Shown in pieces: positions 25,620-33,927 of a stretch of DNA of 64,000 nt (position 1 is the first letter of the stretch; every line of letters starts with the position of its first letter). Below the pieces are notes generated by a model, which was not told the origin of the DNA, did not search any database, and saw only the letters and a program-made list of their open reading frames with translations. The position numbers were made by a program, and so were the translations under genes. Source of the DNA: CALKXV01 sp964632495. GTDB taxonomy: Bacteria > Pseudomonadota > Alphaproteobacteria > Rhodobacterales > Rhodobacteraceae. The stretch spans positions 4,560 through 68,559 of the forward strand of contig CAZWDS010000009.1 in NCBI GenBank assembly GCA_964632495.1, in the 5' to 3' direction.

Positions 25620-26291
25620 CTATTCCGCCGCCGTTTGAAGCTTGCGCTCGGCCGCGCCCACTTCCGCGAATTTCGACGCAAACGCCTCGATATCCTCGAT
25701 TGTGACACCTTCGACCGCGTCCCATTGCTTGCGGTTGTAGTCTTCGGTCTCAAGGTCAGTGCGGAAACTGTCGTTCAACCGGTTGATCATGTTGAACATG
25801 GCGCAAGCCATTGAAATCTCGACAATCTCGGTGTCTGTGAAATTGGCCTTCATATCATCCCAGACCTGGGTTTCCCTTTGCGCCGTGTTTTTGGTCATCG
25901 CCTCGGACCAAGCAATCGCAGCGCGGTCCCGGTCATTGAACAGGGGGCTGGTTTTGTAACTGTCATCCATCATGGCTTCCAGTTCTTCGTCCGTCATGCC
26001 CAAGCCCTGACCAAAAACCGAAGTATGCGCCGTGCAATATGAACAAGCGTTCACCATAGAGGTCTTGATGCAGGCCAGCCCGCGCAACCGCACGTCCGTG
26101 CTGGCGCCGAGATCAGGCTGACGCACTGCGGCGACCAATCCACCGAACCAGCGGGCCAGATAGGGGCTGTGGGTGGATAGAATGCGTTGCAGGTTCGCGG
26201 TGCGCCCTAAAAACTGATCCGATCCTTCAAAAACCAGCTTTGCGGTTCCGGTGGCCTCGTCATGGCTCATGCCGCTAAGTCTCTGAGTCAT
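25620..26291 (-). CDS. AhpD/carboxymuconolactone decarboxylase-family protein
   Basis: 223 residues from the ATG at 26291 (MTQRLSGMSHDEATGTAKLV), preceded by a strong GGGAGGACACC site; the longer frame to 26531 is unsupported. The CMD domain motif NACSYCTAHTSVFGQ has the CxxCxxxH of AhpD-like disulfide peroxidases. Then helices with RDRAAIAWSEAMTKNTAQRE and AMFNMINRLNDSF follow. It could reduce peroxides via the Cys pair, with an uncertain electron donor. The 283-base gap to miaA has no clear feature. Confidence 0.85.
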   Translation of the reverse strand: MTQRLSGMSHDEATGTAKLVFEGSDQFLGRTANLQRILSTHSPYLARWFGGLVAAVRQPDLGASTDVRLRGLACIKTSMVNACSYCTAHTSVFGQGLGMTDEELEAMMDDSYKTSPLFNDRDRAAIAWSEAMTKNTAQRETQVWDDMKANFTDTEIVEISMACAMFNMINRLNDSFRTDLETEDYNRKQWDAVEGVTIEDIEAFASKFAEVGAAERKLQTAAE

Positions 26292-26574
26292 CGTGGTGTC
26301 CTCCCAATGGTCTTTGTGCTGCGCCGATCTGAACACGGAGCCGCAATAAAATTCAGTGATGCACGAAGGTGGGCGGTTTCTGCATTTCATGTCAACGCCG
26401 CGCCGATTGAGAGATCTTCTATGACCTATCTGGTTTGGTACTACCTTGTGATTGGTGGGGTTGAGCCCAGAGCTAACACATTTGGTGCGACGCGCTGACC
26501 AGTGCGGATCAAAGGCGAAGCCGCCGCGCAAAGCATGGCCGTCCCGCGGCCAGGATTTCGCGTTGCGCAGGACG

Positions 26575-27486
26575 TTAGGCGACGGACAAAACCCGCCACG
26601 CCTTCATCCGTGCGCGAAACCAGCTTCGCTGTCGTTTGGCGTATTGCCGGGTGGCGATGATCGCAGCTTGGCGGGCATCTTCCAGCGATATTTCACCCCG
26701 GACATGGGCGATCAGGTCTGCCGCTCCGATGGCCTTGGCCGAAGGCAGGGCGGGGTGCCAGTCTTTGGCATTCCGGCGGGCTTCGTCCAAAGCGCCAGCC
26801 GCCAACATCTGATCAAAGCGCTGCTCGATCCGGGGCGTCAGCCAGTCTTTTGGTGCGTCGATCAAAAGGGCTTGGGCGCGATCCAAGGGCAACAGCGCCG
26901 GGCCGGTGTCATCCTGCCAATCGGCTAAGCCGCGCCCGGTGGCTTGTAAGACCTCCCAAGCCCGCTGAATGCGCATAGGGTTCTGTCGATCAATGCGCGC
27001 CGCCGTTTCCGCGTCCAACTCGGCCAACAGGGCCGGGGCCTCGCCTGCGGCGATCCGGTCCATGGCGGTTTGCCGGATGGCGTCAGGCGTGGCCGGTATA
27101 TCGGCCAGACCTTCGGTCAGCGCGGTGAAATACAATCCCGTGCCACCGACGATCACCGGGGGCGGGCCGTCCAGAAAAGGGGCGACCTCGCGCAACCAAT
27201 CTCCAACAGAATAAGCCTGATCACCCGGCACATGGCCGTAAAGCGCGTGCGGGGCCGAAGCCTCGTCCTGCGAAGATGGACGCGCGGTCAGAACCCGCCA
27301 ATCGTTGTAAACCTGCAAAGCATCCGCATTCACGATAGGACCACCCAGTTTCGTCGCGATTTCCATCGCCAACGCCGACTTGCCACTGGCCGTCGGCCCT
27401 GCGATCAGCACGGGCTGCGCGGGGTCCAGCGCATTTGCGATATCCTTGAAAGATCCCTCGTTGAACATTCCCGCGTTTTCCGACAT
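26575..27486 (-). CDS. miaA: tRNA dimethylallyltransferase
   Basis: About 303 residues from the ATG at 27486 (MSENAGMFNEGSFKDIANAL); an ATG at 27468 is equally possible. The P-loop VLIAGPTASGKSALAMEIA, the DALQVYNDWRVLTARPS substrate loop, VGGTGLYFTALTEGL and the C-terminal TRQYAKRQRSWFRAR region are diagnostic. It transfers a dimethylallyl group to A37 of tRNAs reading UNN codons. It is divergent from pyrH. Confidence 0.93.
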   Translation of the reverse strand: MSENAGMFNEGSFKDIANALDPAQPVLIAGPTASGKSALAMEIATKLGGPIVNADALQVYNDWRVLTARPSSQDEASAPHALYGHVPGDQAYSVGDWLREVAPFLDGPPPVIVGGTGLYFTALTEGLADIPATPDAIRQTAMDRIAAGEAPALLAELDAETAARIDRQNPMRIQRAWEVLQATGRGLADWQDDTGPALLPLDRAQALLIDAPKDWLTPRIEQRFDQMLAAGALDEARRNAKDWHPALPSAKAIGAADLIAHVRGEISLEDARQAAIIATRQYAKRQRSWFRARMKAWRVLSVA

Positions 27487-27551
27487 TTTCGCGCCGGGCG
27501 CAAAGCCCGTCTGCACCAGCCCCCGATCGCACCATTCAAGGAGTGTGCCCC

Positions 27552-28277
27552 ATGACCCCTTCATCCGATGCCACCTATTCCCGCGTGATGCTGAAGATTT
27601 CGGGGGAGGCGCTGATGGGAGATCAGGGCTTTGGTCTGCACCCCCCAACGGTCGAACGGATCGCCCGCGAGGTGCAAACCGTCCATGCCTTAGGCGTCGA
27701 GGTTTGTATGGTCATCGGCGGCGGCAACATCTTTCGCGGCCTGCAAGGCAGTGCGCAAGGGATGGAACGGACGACGGCTGACTACATGGGCATGTTGGCC
27801 ACGGTGATGAACGCGCTGGCCATGCAGTCCGCGCTTGAAGGTCTTGGCATCCACACGCGGGTGATTTCCGCCATCACCATGAACGAGGTGGCCGAACCCT
27901 ACATTCGCCGCCGCGCTGTGCGCCACCTTGAAAAGAAACGCGTCTGCATCTTCGCCGCCGGCACCGGCAACCCCTATTTCACCACCGACACCGCCGCCAC
28001 TTTGCGCGCCTCTGAAATGTCATGCGAGGCGATCTTTAAGGGCACCAAGGTGGATGGCGTCTATGACAAAGACCCCGAAAAGCACGACGATGCGGTGCGT
28101 TACGATAAAATCACCTATGACGATGTGCTAGCGAAACACCTGAAGGTCATGGACGCCTCGGCCATCGCGCTTGCCCGCGACAACAACCTGCCGATCATCG
28201 TCTTCTCGCTGGACGAACCGGGCGGCTTCAGGGGCATTCTGGCGGGTGAGGGGACTTACACAATCGTTCAGGACTGA
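27552..28277 (+). CDS. pyrH: UMP kinase
   Basis: 241 residues from the ATG at 27552 (MTPSSDATYSRVMLKISGEA), with AAGGAG upstream. Amino-acid-kinase fold: MLKISGEALMG, the GGGNIFRG glycine loop, MNALAMQSALEGLG, and DTAATLRASEMSCEAIFKGTKVDGVYDKDPEK. It makes UDP from UMP and is allosterically controlled by GTP and UTP. Its TGA overlaps the ATG of dtd. In most relatives it is followed directly by frr; here dtd intervenes. Confidence 0.96.
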   Translation: MTPSSDATYSRVMLKISGEALMGDQGFGLHPPTVERIAREVQTVHALGVEVCMVIGGGNIFRGLQGSAQGMERTTADYMGMLATVMNALAMQSALEGLGIHTRVISAITMNEVAEPYIRRRAVRHLEKKRVCIFAAGTGNPYFTTDTAATLRASEMSCEAIFKGTKVDGVYDKDPEKHDDAVRYDKITYDDVLAKHLKVMDASAIALARDNNLPIIVFSLDEPGGFRGILAGEGTYTIVQD

Positions 28278-28720
28278 TGCGCGCTCTGATCCAACGTGTG
28301 TCCGAAGCCAGTGTCACGGTAGACGGCGCGGTCATCGGCCAGATCGGCCCCGGCCTGTTGATCCTGACGTGCGCTATGGCGGGTGATCCGCCCGAGGTCG
28401 TTGCGAAACTGGCCAGCAAAATCTCGAAACTGCGAATTTTCCCCGATGAAGCTGGCCGGATGAACCGCTCGCTTCTGGATACGGGCGGCGCGGCGCTCGT
28501 GGTCAGTCAGTTCACGCTGGCCGCAGACACGTCGCGCGGCAACCGACCGGGGTTTTCCACGGCTGCGTCCCCCGACGAAGGGGCCAAGCAGGTCGACGCT
28601 TTTGCGTGCGAACTTACCGCCCTTGGCATCGCAGTCGAACAGGGCCGCTTCGGCGCCGATATGAAAGTCGCCCTGATCAACGACGGCCCGGTGACGATCT
28701 GGCTGGATACGGCGGACTAA
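28277..28720 (+). CDS. dtd: D-aminoacyl-tRNA deacylase
   Basis: 147 residues (MRALIQRVSEASVTVDGAVI), with the active-site strand AALVVSQFTLAADTSRGNRPGF carrying the SQFTL and GNRPxF family motifs. It removes D-amino acids mischarged on tRNA. It overlaps pyrH by one base. A 144-base gap with its own structured or promoter-like element separates it from frr. Confidence 0.94.
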   Translation: MRALIQRVSEASVTVDGAVIGQIGPGLLILTCAMAGDPPEVVAKLASKISKLRIFPDEAGRMNRSLLDTGGAALVVSQFTLAADTSRGNRPGFSTAASPDEGAKQVDAFACELTALGIAVEQGRFGADMKVALINDGPVTIWLDTAD

Positions 28721-28775
28721 GGCATGATTCTACGCGTTTTCACAGTGACCCATGGTCAAGCCTTGCACAGGAAAG

Positions 28776-28818
28776 CCACGGTTTCTCTATACAATTGCCG
28801 TGGGTTAACGGTATAGAG
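28776..28818 (+). promoter_or_regulatory. Interleaved inverted repeats ahead of frr
   Basis: CCACGG (28776-28781) matches CCGTGG (28798-28803), and CTCTATAC (28785-28792) matches GTATAGAG (28811-28818). The order of arms, A-B-A'-B', would form an H-type pseudoknot in RNA. A possible promoter overlaps it (TTGCAC at 28763, TATACA at 28788), so the arms could instead be a DNA operator at the frr transcription start. It ends 46 bases before the frr start. Confidence 0.45.
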
Positions 28819-28864
28819 GGCCGGAACAGCGGCAGACATGCCGGAATAGAAGTGACGGACGGGC

Positions 28865-29428
28865 ATGGCAGACGACTTTGAAATCGATATCGACGATCTT
28901 GAGCGTCGCATGGACGGCGCTATGACCTCTTTACGCCAGGAATTTCTGACATTGCGGACAGGGCGGGCTTCTGGCTCGATGTTGGAACCTGTGATGGTGG
29001 ATGCCTATGGGTCGATGACGCCGATCAACCAGATCGGGACCGTGAATGTGCCAGAGCCGCGTATGCTGACGGTAAACATCTGGGACAAAGGTCTTGTAAG
29101 TAAGGCAGAAAAAGCGATCCGCGAAAGTGGTCTTGGCATTAATCCCGTGGTGGATGGCACGATCATCCGTCTGCCGATCCCGGAATTGAACGAAGAACGC
29201 CGCCGCGAGTTGTCGAAGGTGGCTGGCACCTATGCGGAAAACGCCCGTGTGGCGATCCGCAACGTGCGGCGCGATGGCATGGACCAGATCAAAAAAGCGA
29301 AGTCCGACGGTATGAGCGAAGACGACCAGAAGTTTTGGGAGGCCAGCGTGCAGGAAAGCACGGACAAGGCCATCGAAAAGATCGATGCTGCGCTGGAAAG
29401 TAAGCAAGAAGAAATAATGCAGGTGTAA
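28865..29428 (+). CDS. frr: Ribosome recycling factor
   Basis: 187 residues, the usual length. LERRMDGAMTSLRQEFLTLR, TGRASGSMLEPVMVDAYGSM and PLTxQ-like TPINQIGTVNVPEPRMLTVN cover domains I and II, and the NIWDKGLVSKAEKAIRESGL/NP segment is a family signature. It splits post-termination ribosomes with EF-G. uppS follows within 35 bp. Confidence 0.96.
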   Translation: MADDFEIDIDDLERRMDGAMTSLRQEFLTLRTGRASGSMLEPVMVDAYGSMTPINQIGTVNVPEPRMLTVNIWDKGLVSKAEKAIRESGLGINPVVDGTIIRLPIPELNEERRRELSKVAGTYAENARVAIRNVRRDGMDQIKKAKSDGMSEDDQKFWEASVQESTDKAIEKIDAALESKQEEIMQV

Positions 29429-29463
29429 CTTGCAAATGCGGGGCAGTGATCAGGAGAGCCGTT

Positions 29464-30186
29464 TTGGGCAGTCGTAAAGACCGGGGAATCCCGGAGCATG
29501 TAGCTATTATCATGGATGGCAATGGCCGTTGGGCGCAGGCCCGTGGCAAACCGCGTTTGTTCGGGCATCATGCCGGGGCCAAGCGTGTGCGCGAGATTGT
29601 CGAGGCGTGCCCGGATCTGGGTGTGAAGTACCTGACCATCTTCGCGTTTTCGACCGAGAACTGGAAGCGAACTCAGGCCGAAGTGTCGGGTCTGATGAAG
29701 CTGTTCAAGCGCTATTTGATGAGCGAAACCAAAGAATTGAAAGACGCGGGCGTGCGCGTGCGCTTTATTGGTGATCGCATCAAGCTGGATGAACGCCTTG
29801 TCGCCCTGATGGACGATCTTGAGCTTTTGACCTGCGAGAATGACAAGCTGCATCTGACCATCGCGCTGAACTACGGCGGGCGGGACGAAGTGGCGCGCGC
29901 CACCAAACGTCTGTCGCGTGAAGTGGCGGCGGGCCGGATTGATCCAGAGTCAGTCGATGGCGAAACGCTGGCGCGATTCCTGGATACCTATGTTCTGCCG
30001 GACCCTGATTTGGTGATCCGCACCAGCGGCGAAGCGCGGATTTCAAACTTTTTGCTCTGGCAGACGGCCTATTCTGAATACGAATTTATCGACACGCTTT
30101 GGCCCGACTTCACGCGGGAAGAATTCGCCCAAGTGCTGGCCGGGTTCTGCAATCGCGAAAGGCGGTACGGAGCCGTGCCTGGATGA
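29464..30186 (+). CDS. uppS: Undecaprenyl diphosphate synthase
   Basis: 240 residues from a proposed TTG at 29464, which sits 5 bases after a strong CAGGAGAG site; a GTG at 29446 gives six more residues but has no such site. Cis-prenyltransferase motifs are clear: HVAIIMDGNGRWAQARGKPR with the catalytic Asp, GHHAGAKRVREIVE, FAFSTENWKR, and DLVIRTSGEARISNFLLWQ. It makes the C55 carrier lipid for peptidoglycan. Its stop overlaps the cdsA start. Confidence 0.93.
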   Translation: MGSRKDRGIPEHVAIIMDGNGRWAQARGKPRLFGHHAGAKRVREIVEACPDLGVKYLTIFAFSTENWKRTQAEVSGLMKLFKRYLMSETKELKDAGVRVRFIGDRIKLDERLVALMDDLELLTCENDKLHLTIALNYGGRDEVARATKRLSREVAAGRIDPESVDGETLARFLDTYVLPDPDLVIRTSGEARISNFLLWQTAYSEYEFIDTLWPDFTREEFAQVLAGFCNRERRYGAVPG

Positions 30187-30971
30187 CATCCCAAGGGGGG
30201 CAGTGGGGCGATTTAGGACCGCGACTGATGTCAGGCGGGATCGCGGCTGTCTTCGGGCTTTGGGTCATGTGGCTGGGCGGCATTCCATTCCACCTTTTGG
30301 TCGCGGTGATCTCGGGCATCATGGTCTGGGAAGTGGCCCGCATGGTGGGGGCCGGGGAAAAAGCGCCGGTCTTCGGCGCTTTGGCCGGGGTTGGACATCT
30401 TCTTCTAACAAGTTTTTCAATCAGTTACACGCTTCCTTTGGTGTTCGTGCCGGCTCTTTTGGGGATCGGGCAACTGGACAAACACAAAGTCTCATTCGCA
30501 CTCTTCGCCACATCGATCATGATTGCGGGTCTTGGGCTTGTGATCCTGCGCGACAACTACGGGTTCATCTGGGTGGCGTGGCTGGCGCTTGTGGTGATTG
30601 CGTCGGACATTCTGGGCTACTTTGCAGGCAAGATGATTGGCGGACCCAAGTTCTGGCCTAAAGTCTCACCCAAGAAAACATGGTCCGGCACCATCGCCGG
30701 ATGGGTTGGGGCGGCTTTGGTCGCGGTGGTCTATGTGATGATGGGATATGCCGGGTGGCAATTGGTTAGCATCTCGATCGCCATCGCCATGGCCGGACAA
30801 ATGGGCGACGTGGCCGAAAGCGCGTTGAAACGTCGCTCGGGCGTGAAGGACAGTTCAAACATCCTGCCGGGCCATGGCGGCATGTTTGACCGGTTTGACG
30901 CCATGCTGGGCGCTTCGCTGTTTTTGTTGGTGATCGGGCGGATCATTCCCTTTCCACCGGTGCCTTTGTGA
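30183..30971 (+). CDS. cdsA: Phosphatidate cytidylyltransferase
   Basis: 262 residues from the ATG that overlaps the uppS stop (ATGA). An integral membrane enzyme with about seven helices. The CDP-diglyceride synthase signature appears late, SALKRRSGVKDSSNILPGHG, followed by GGMFDRFDAML. Also visible is KMIGGPKFWPKVSPKKTWSG. It makes CDP-diacylglycerol for all phospholipids. Its last four bases overlap the dxr start. Confidence 0.94.
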   Translation: MTSQGGQWGDLGPRLMSGGIAAVFGLWVMWLGGIPFHLLVAVISGIMVWEVARMVGAGEKAPVFGALAGVGHLLLTSFSISYTLPLVFVPALLGIGQLDKHKVSFALFATSIMIAGLGLVILRDNYGFIWVAWLALVVIASDILGYFAGKMIGGPKFWPKVSPKKTWSGTIAGWVGAALVAVVYVMMGYAGWQLVSISIAIAMAGQMGDVAESALKRRSGVKDSSNILPGHGGMFDRFDAMLGASLFLLVIGRIIPFPPVPL

Positions 30972-32134
30972 CGCGGCGCATCTCGATTTTCGGTGCGACA
31001 GGGTCTATCGGGGCCAGTACGCTTGCGCTGATCCGGCTTAACTCCTTGGATTATCAGGTCATTGCCCTGACCGGCGGTCGCAACGTTCAGGCTTTGGCTG
31101 CGGCGGCGAAGGAATTTCAAGCCGAAATCGCCGTCACCGCTTTTGCAGACTGCCACGCGGAACTGAAAGCCGCTCTTGCAGGCACTGGCATTGAAACGGC
31201 GGCCGGAGACGCGGCCATCGTAGAAGCGGCAAATCGCCCGGCAGATTGGATCATGTCGGCCATCGTGGGCGCGGCGGGTCTGCCACCGGGCCTGAAAGCG
31301 CTTGAGCAGGGCACAACACTGGCGCTGGCGAACAAGGAAAGCCTTGTCACCGCTGGCCCGCTTTTGCTGGACACCGCGCATCAGCACGGCGCAACCATCC
31401 TGCCCGTCGACAGCGAACATTCCGCCGTCTTTCAGGCGTTGAACGGCGAACAAATCGAAACGGTCGAACGGGTGATTATCACGGCCTCGGGGGGCGCGTT
31501 TCGGGATTGGCCGCTTGCGGACCTGGAAAAAGCGACACCGGCCCAAGCCTCAAGCCATCCCAACTGGGACATGGGGCAAAGGATCACCATCGATAGTGCG
31601 TCGATGTTTAATAAGGCTTTGGAACTGATTGAAACACGTGAATATTTTGGCGTCACGCCTGAGCAAATCGAAACCGTCATTCATCCCGAAAGCCTGATCC
31701 ACGCCATGGTGGGGTTCCGCGACAAAGGGCTGATTGCCCACGTGGGTCCTCCTGATATGCGCCACGCCATCGGGTATGCGCTTGGATACCCGGATCGGCC
31801 TGCTTTGCCGCTTGAAACGCTTGATCTGACGAAGATCGGCCAGTTCACCTTTCGCGAACCCGATCCTGCCCGATACCCCGCGTTGCAGATCGCCCGGGAT
31901 GTGATGGAAACGCGGGGATTGGCGGGCGCTGTGTTCAACGGGGCCAAGGAAGCTGCCCTTGATGGATTTCTGGATGGGCGCATCGGATTTACGGATATGG
32001 CGCGCATTGTCGGTCGAGTGATCGAAAAGATGTCAGGCGAAAGTCTCGGAAAGGCCGTGATTGACCTTGATTCTGTGCGCGAGGCGGACCAAATGGCGCG
32101 TAGGCATTCGTTTGAGTTCATGACAGCAAGTTAA
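30968..32134 (+). CDS. dxr: 1-deoxy-D-xylulose-5-phosphate reductoisomerase
   Basis: 388 residues starting at a GTG. ISIFGATGSIGASTLALIRL is the NADPH-binding start, LANKESLVTAGPLLL and PVDSEHSAVFQAL the metal and substrate loops, and SSHPNWDMGQRITIDSASMF/NK the flexible active-site segment. It makes MEP, the committed isoprenoid precursor. It thus feeds uppS in the same cluster. Confidence 0.95.
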   Translation: MTRRISIFGATGSIGASTLALIRLNSLDYQVIALTGGRNVQALAAAAKEFQAEIAVTAFADCHAELKAALAGTGIETAAGDAAIVEAANRPADWIMSAIVGAAGLPPGLKALEQGTTLALANKESLVTAGPLLLDTAHQHGATILPVDSEHSAVFQALNGEQIETVERVIITASGGAFRDWPLADLEKATPAQASSHPNWDMGQRITIDSASMFNKALELIETREYFGVTPEQIETVIHPESLIHAMVGFRDKGLIAHVGPPDMRHAIGYALGYPDRPALPLETLDLTKIGQFTFREPDPARYPALQIARDVMETRGLAGAVFNGAKEAALDGFLDGRIGFTDMARIVGRVIEKMSGESLGKAVIDLDSVREADQMARRHSFEFMTAS

Positions 32135-32166
32135 CAACGGTACGATAACAACAGGACAGAAGCTCC

Positions 32167-33519
32167 TTGGATATTGCAGGCTTAATCCCGACCTTTGGTA
32201 ATCTGATCTTCACGATCGTGGCATTCATCGTCGCGCTGTCGGTGATTATCGCCATCCATGAATACGGCCACTACATCGTTGGCAAATGGACCGGCATCAA
32301 GGCCGAGGTGTTCTCGCTTGGCTTCGGCCCCGTGCTGGCGTCCCGCGTCGATAAACACGGCACAAAGTGGCAAGTTGCGGCGCTGCCTTTCGGCGGATAC
32401 GTGAAATTCAAAGGCGATCAGGGGGCCGCCTCGAACCCGGACGAAGAGTTCATGTCGGCGCTGACACCGGAAGAACGCCGATCCACCATGCACGGTGCGC
32501 CCTTATGGGCACGCTCGGCCACGGTCTTCGCAGGCCCGTTGTTCAACTTCATCCTGTCGTTCTGCATCTTTTTCTTCTTCATCATGTATTACGGGGTCGA
32601 GCGGGAGCCGCTGACCATCGAAAGCGTGCAAGACACGCCCTATGGCATCTCTGAACTGGAACCGGGCGATGTCATCTTAGAAATCGGCGGCATGCCGGCG
32701 GATACGCGACAAGCTTTGTCCGATACATCCTATGCCCTGACGCCCAAGATGACGTTGGATTACCGGATCGAACGGAACGGTCAGGAAATGACCGTCAGCG
32801 GCCCATGGCCCGCACCGCCCGCGGCCTCGGGCTTTTCGCTGGATTCGGCTGCCGAAGAAGCGGGACTGGAAGAGGGCGATGTTGTTGTTTCGGTGAATGG
32901 AACTGATATTTTCGATTTCGACGAGTTGAACGCCGCGACCCGCAATTCCAATGGCGAAACCCTTGCTTTGGGTGTTTGGCGTGGCGGAGAACAGTTGGTG
33001 TTCGACGTGACCCCCCGCAAGCAAGACACCCAGAACCGTGAAGGCGAGTTTGAAACGCGCTATCTGATCGGCATGTTGGGCGGGCCGTCCAGCATCTTTG
33101 ATTTTGAAAGCGAAACGCCGGGCATTGTGGACGCCACATACTACAGTGGCGTGCGGCTCTACTCGATCCTGGAAGGCAGCGTGAAGGGGCTTTACAGCGT
33201 CGTCACGGCCAAGATTTCGACCTGTGCCGTGTCGGGGCCGATCACCATTGCCAAAACATCGGGGCAGGTGGCCGCAAAGGGATTGTCGGATTTCATCGTC
33301 TTTGTCGCCTTCATTTCGGCGGCCGTGGGCTTTATCAACTTGTTCCCTGTGCCGGTTCTGGATGGGGGCCACTTGGTGTTTCACGCATGGGAAGCCCTGA
33401 CGGGCCGTCCACCCAGTGACAAGGCGCTGAATGCGATGATGTTCGTGGGACTGTTTCTGGTGGCCTGCCTGATGATCTTTTCTTTCGGAAACGACATCTG
33501 GTGCCGGTTTATCCTCTGA
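32167..33519 (+). CDS. rseP: Site-2 intramembrane protease RseP
   Basis: 450 residues from a TTG start (MDIAGLIPTFGNLIFTIVAF). The zinc motif HEYGH is in the first membrane helix (AIHEYGHYIVGKW, about residue 36) and the third ligand is LDGGH in NLFPVPVLDGGHLVFHAWEA. Two PDZ-like regions lie between (about 140-280), the second containing AAEEAGLEEGDVVVSVNGT. It cuts transmembrane substrates such as anti-sigma factors. It is co-directional with dxr and bamA. Confidence 0.93.
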   Translation: MDIAGLIPTFGNLIFTIVAFIVALSVIIAIHEYGHYIVGKWTGIKAEVFSLGFGPVLASRVDKHGTKWQVAALPFGGYVKFKGDQGAASNPDEEFMSALTPEERRSTMHGAPLWARSATVFAGPLFNFILSFCIFFFFIMYYGVEREPLTIESVQDTPYGISELEPGDVILEIGGMPADTRQALSDTSYALTPKMTLDYRIERNGQEMTVSGPWPAPPAASGFSLDSAAEEAGLEEGDVVVSVNGTDIFDFDELNAATRNSNGETLALGVWRGGEQLVFDVTPRKQDTQNREGEFETRYLIGMLGGPSSIFDFESETPGIVDATYYSGVRLYSILEGSVKGLYSVVTAKISTCAVSGPITIAKTSGQVAAKGLSDFIVFVAFISAAVGFINLFPVPVLDGGHLVFHAWEALTGRPPSDKALNAMMFVGLFLVACLMIFSFGNDIWCRFIL

Positions 33520-33666
33520 CCGCAAGAGCTAGCGGAATTCCGCCGATCAATCTTGAAATGTCTTAAATTCCATTTGTGCGTCATGGAAGCGCCGCCCGTC
33601 CGCCAAAATCGTGTCACATTTGCTTTCTAGCAATGGGGTACGACATCCTCAGACGGGAATAATCCG

Positions 33667-33792
33667 ATGCAAACGCTTCAAAAAGGGTACAAAGGGCTTG
33701 AGCTTCTGGTGGAAGTGAACCTCGATCGGTTCCTCATTCCGCTGGCACTGACTGCAGCACTTTTCCTTGGGGCCTACATCGGAAGCCTCTGA
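33667..33792 (+). CDS. Predicted 41-residue single-helix membrane protein
   Basis: 41 residues (MQTLQKGYKGLELLVEVNLD, then a helix at about 23-41 ending AYIGSL). It fills the gap between rseP and bamA, followed by an (AC)8 run and a terminator. The upstream site is weak (ACGGGAAT). Coding potential rests on a clean membrane helix and placement, so confidence is moderate. It resembles in size and design the small protein at 49460 but is not obviously homologous. Confidence 0.45.
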   Translation: MQTLQKGYKGLELLVEVNLDRFLIPLALTAALFLGAYIGSL

Positions 33793-33809
33793 GCCTCTTC
33801 TACACGCTT

Positions 33810-33825
33810 ACACACACACACACAC
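33810..33825. repeat. (AC)8 dinucleotide run
   Basis: Eight AC units in the 3' region of the 41-codon frame, before the terminator hairpin. Long dinucleotide tracts are uncommon in bacteria and can slip. Confidence 0.85.
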
Positions 33826-33834
33826 TCAACCAGG

Positions 33835-33866
33835 CGCCGCCCCATTTCGGGCGGCGTCAGGCGTTT
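33835..33866 (+). terminator. Probable terminator between the rseP region and bamA
   Basis: CGCCGCCC (33835-33842) pairs with GGGCGGCG (33849-33856); a TCAGGCG spacer then leads to TTTT. It separates the rseP transcript from bamA, which then needs its own promoter in 33867-33927. Confidence 0.6.
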
Positions 33867-33927
33867 TGACAGCGTATAAGAATCCCTCTACCTAGAAGAG
33901 AATTAGAAAATCTCGTGGGGCGGGCGC

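Noticed and set aside
33551..33576. A heat-shock-like promoter (CTTGAAA ... CCATTT) ahead of the 41-codon frame
   Set aside because: The spacing between the two elements is shorter than the RpoH consensus and the match is partial.
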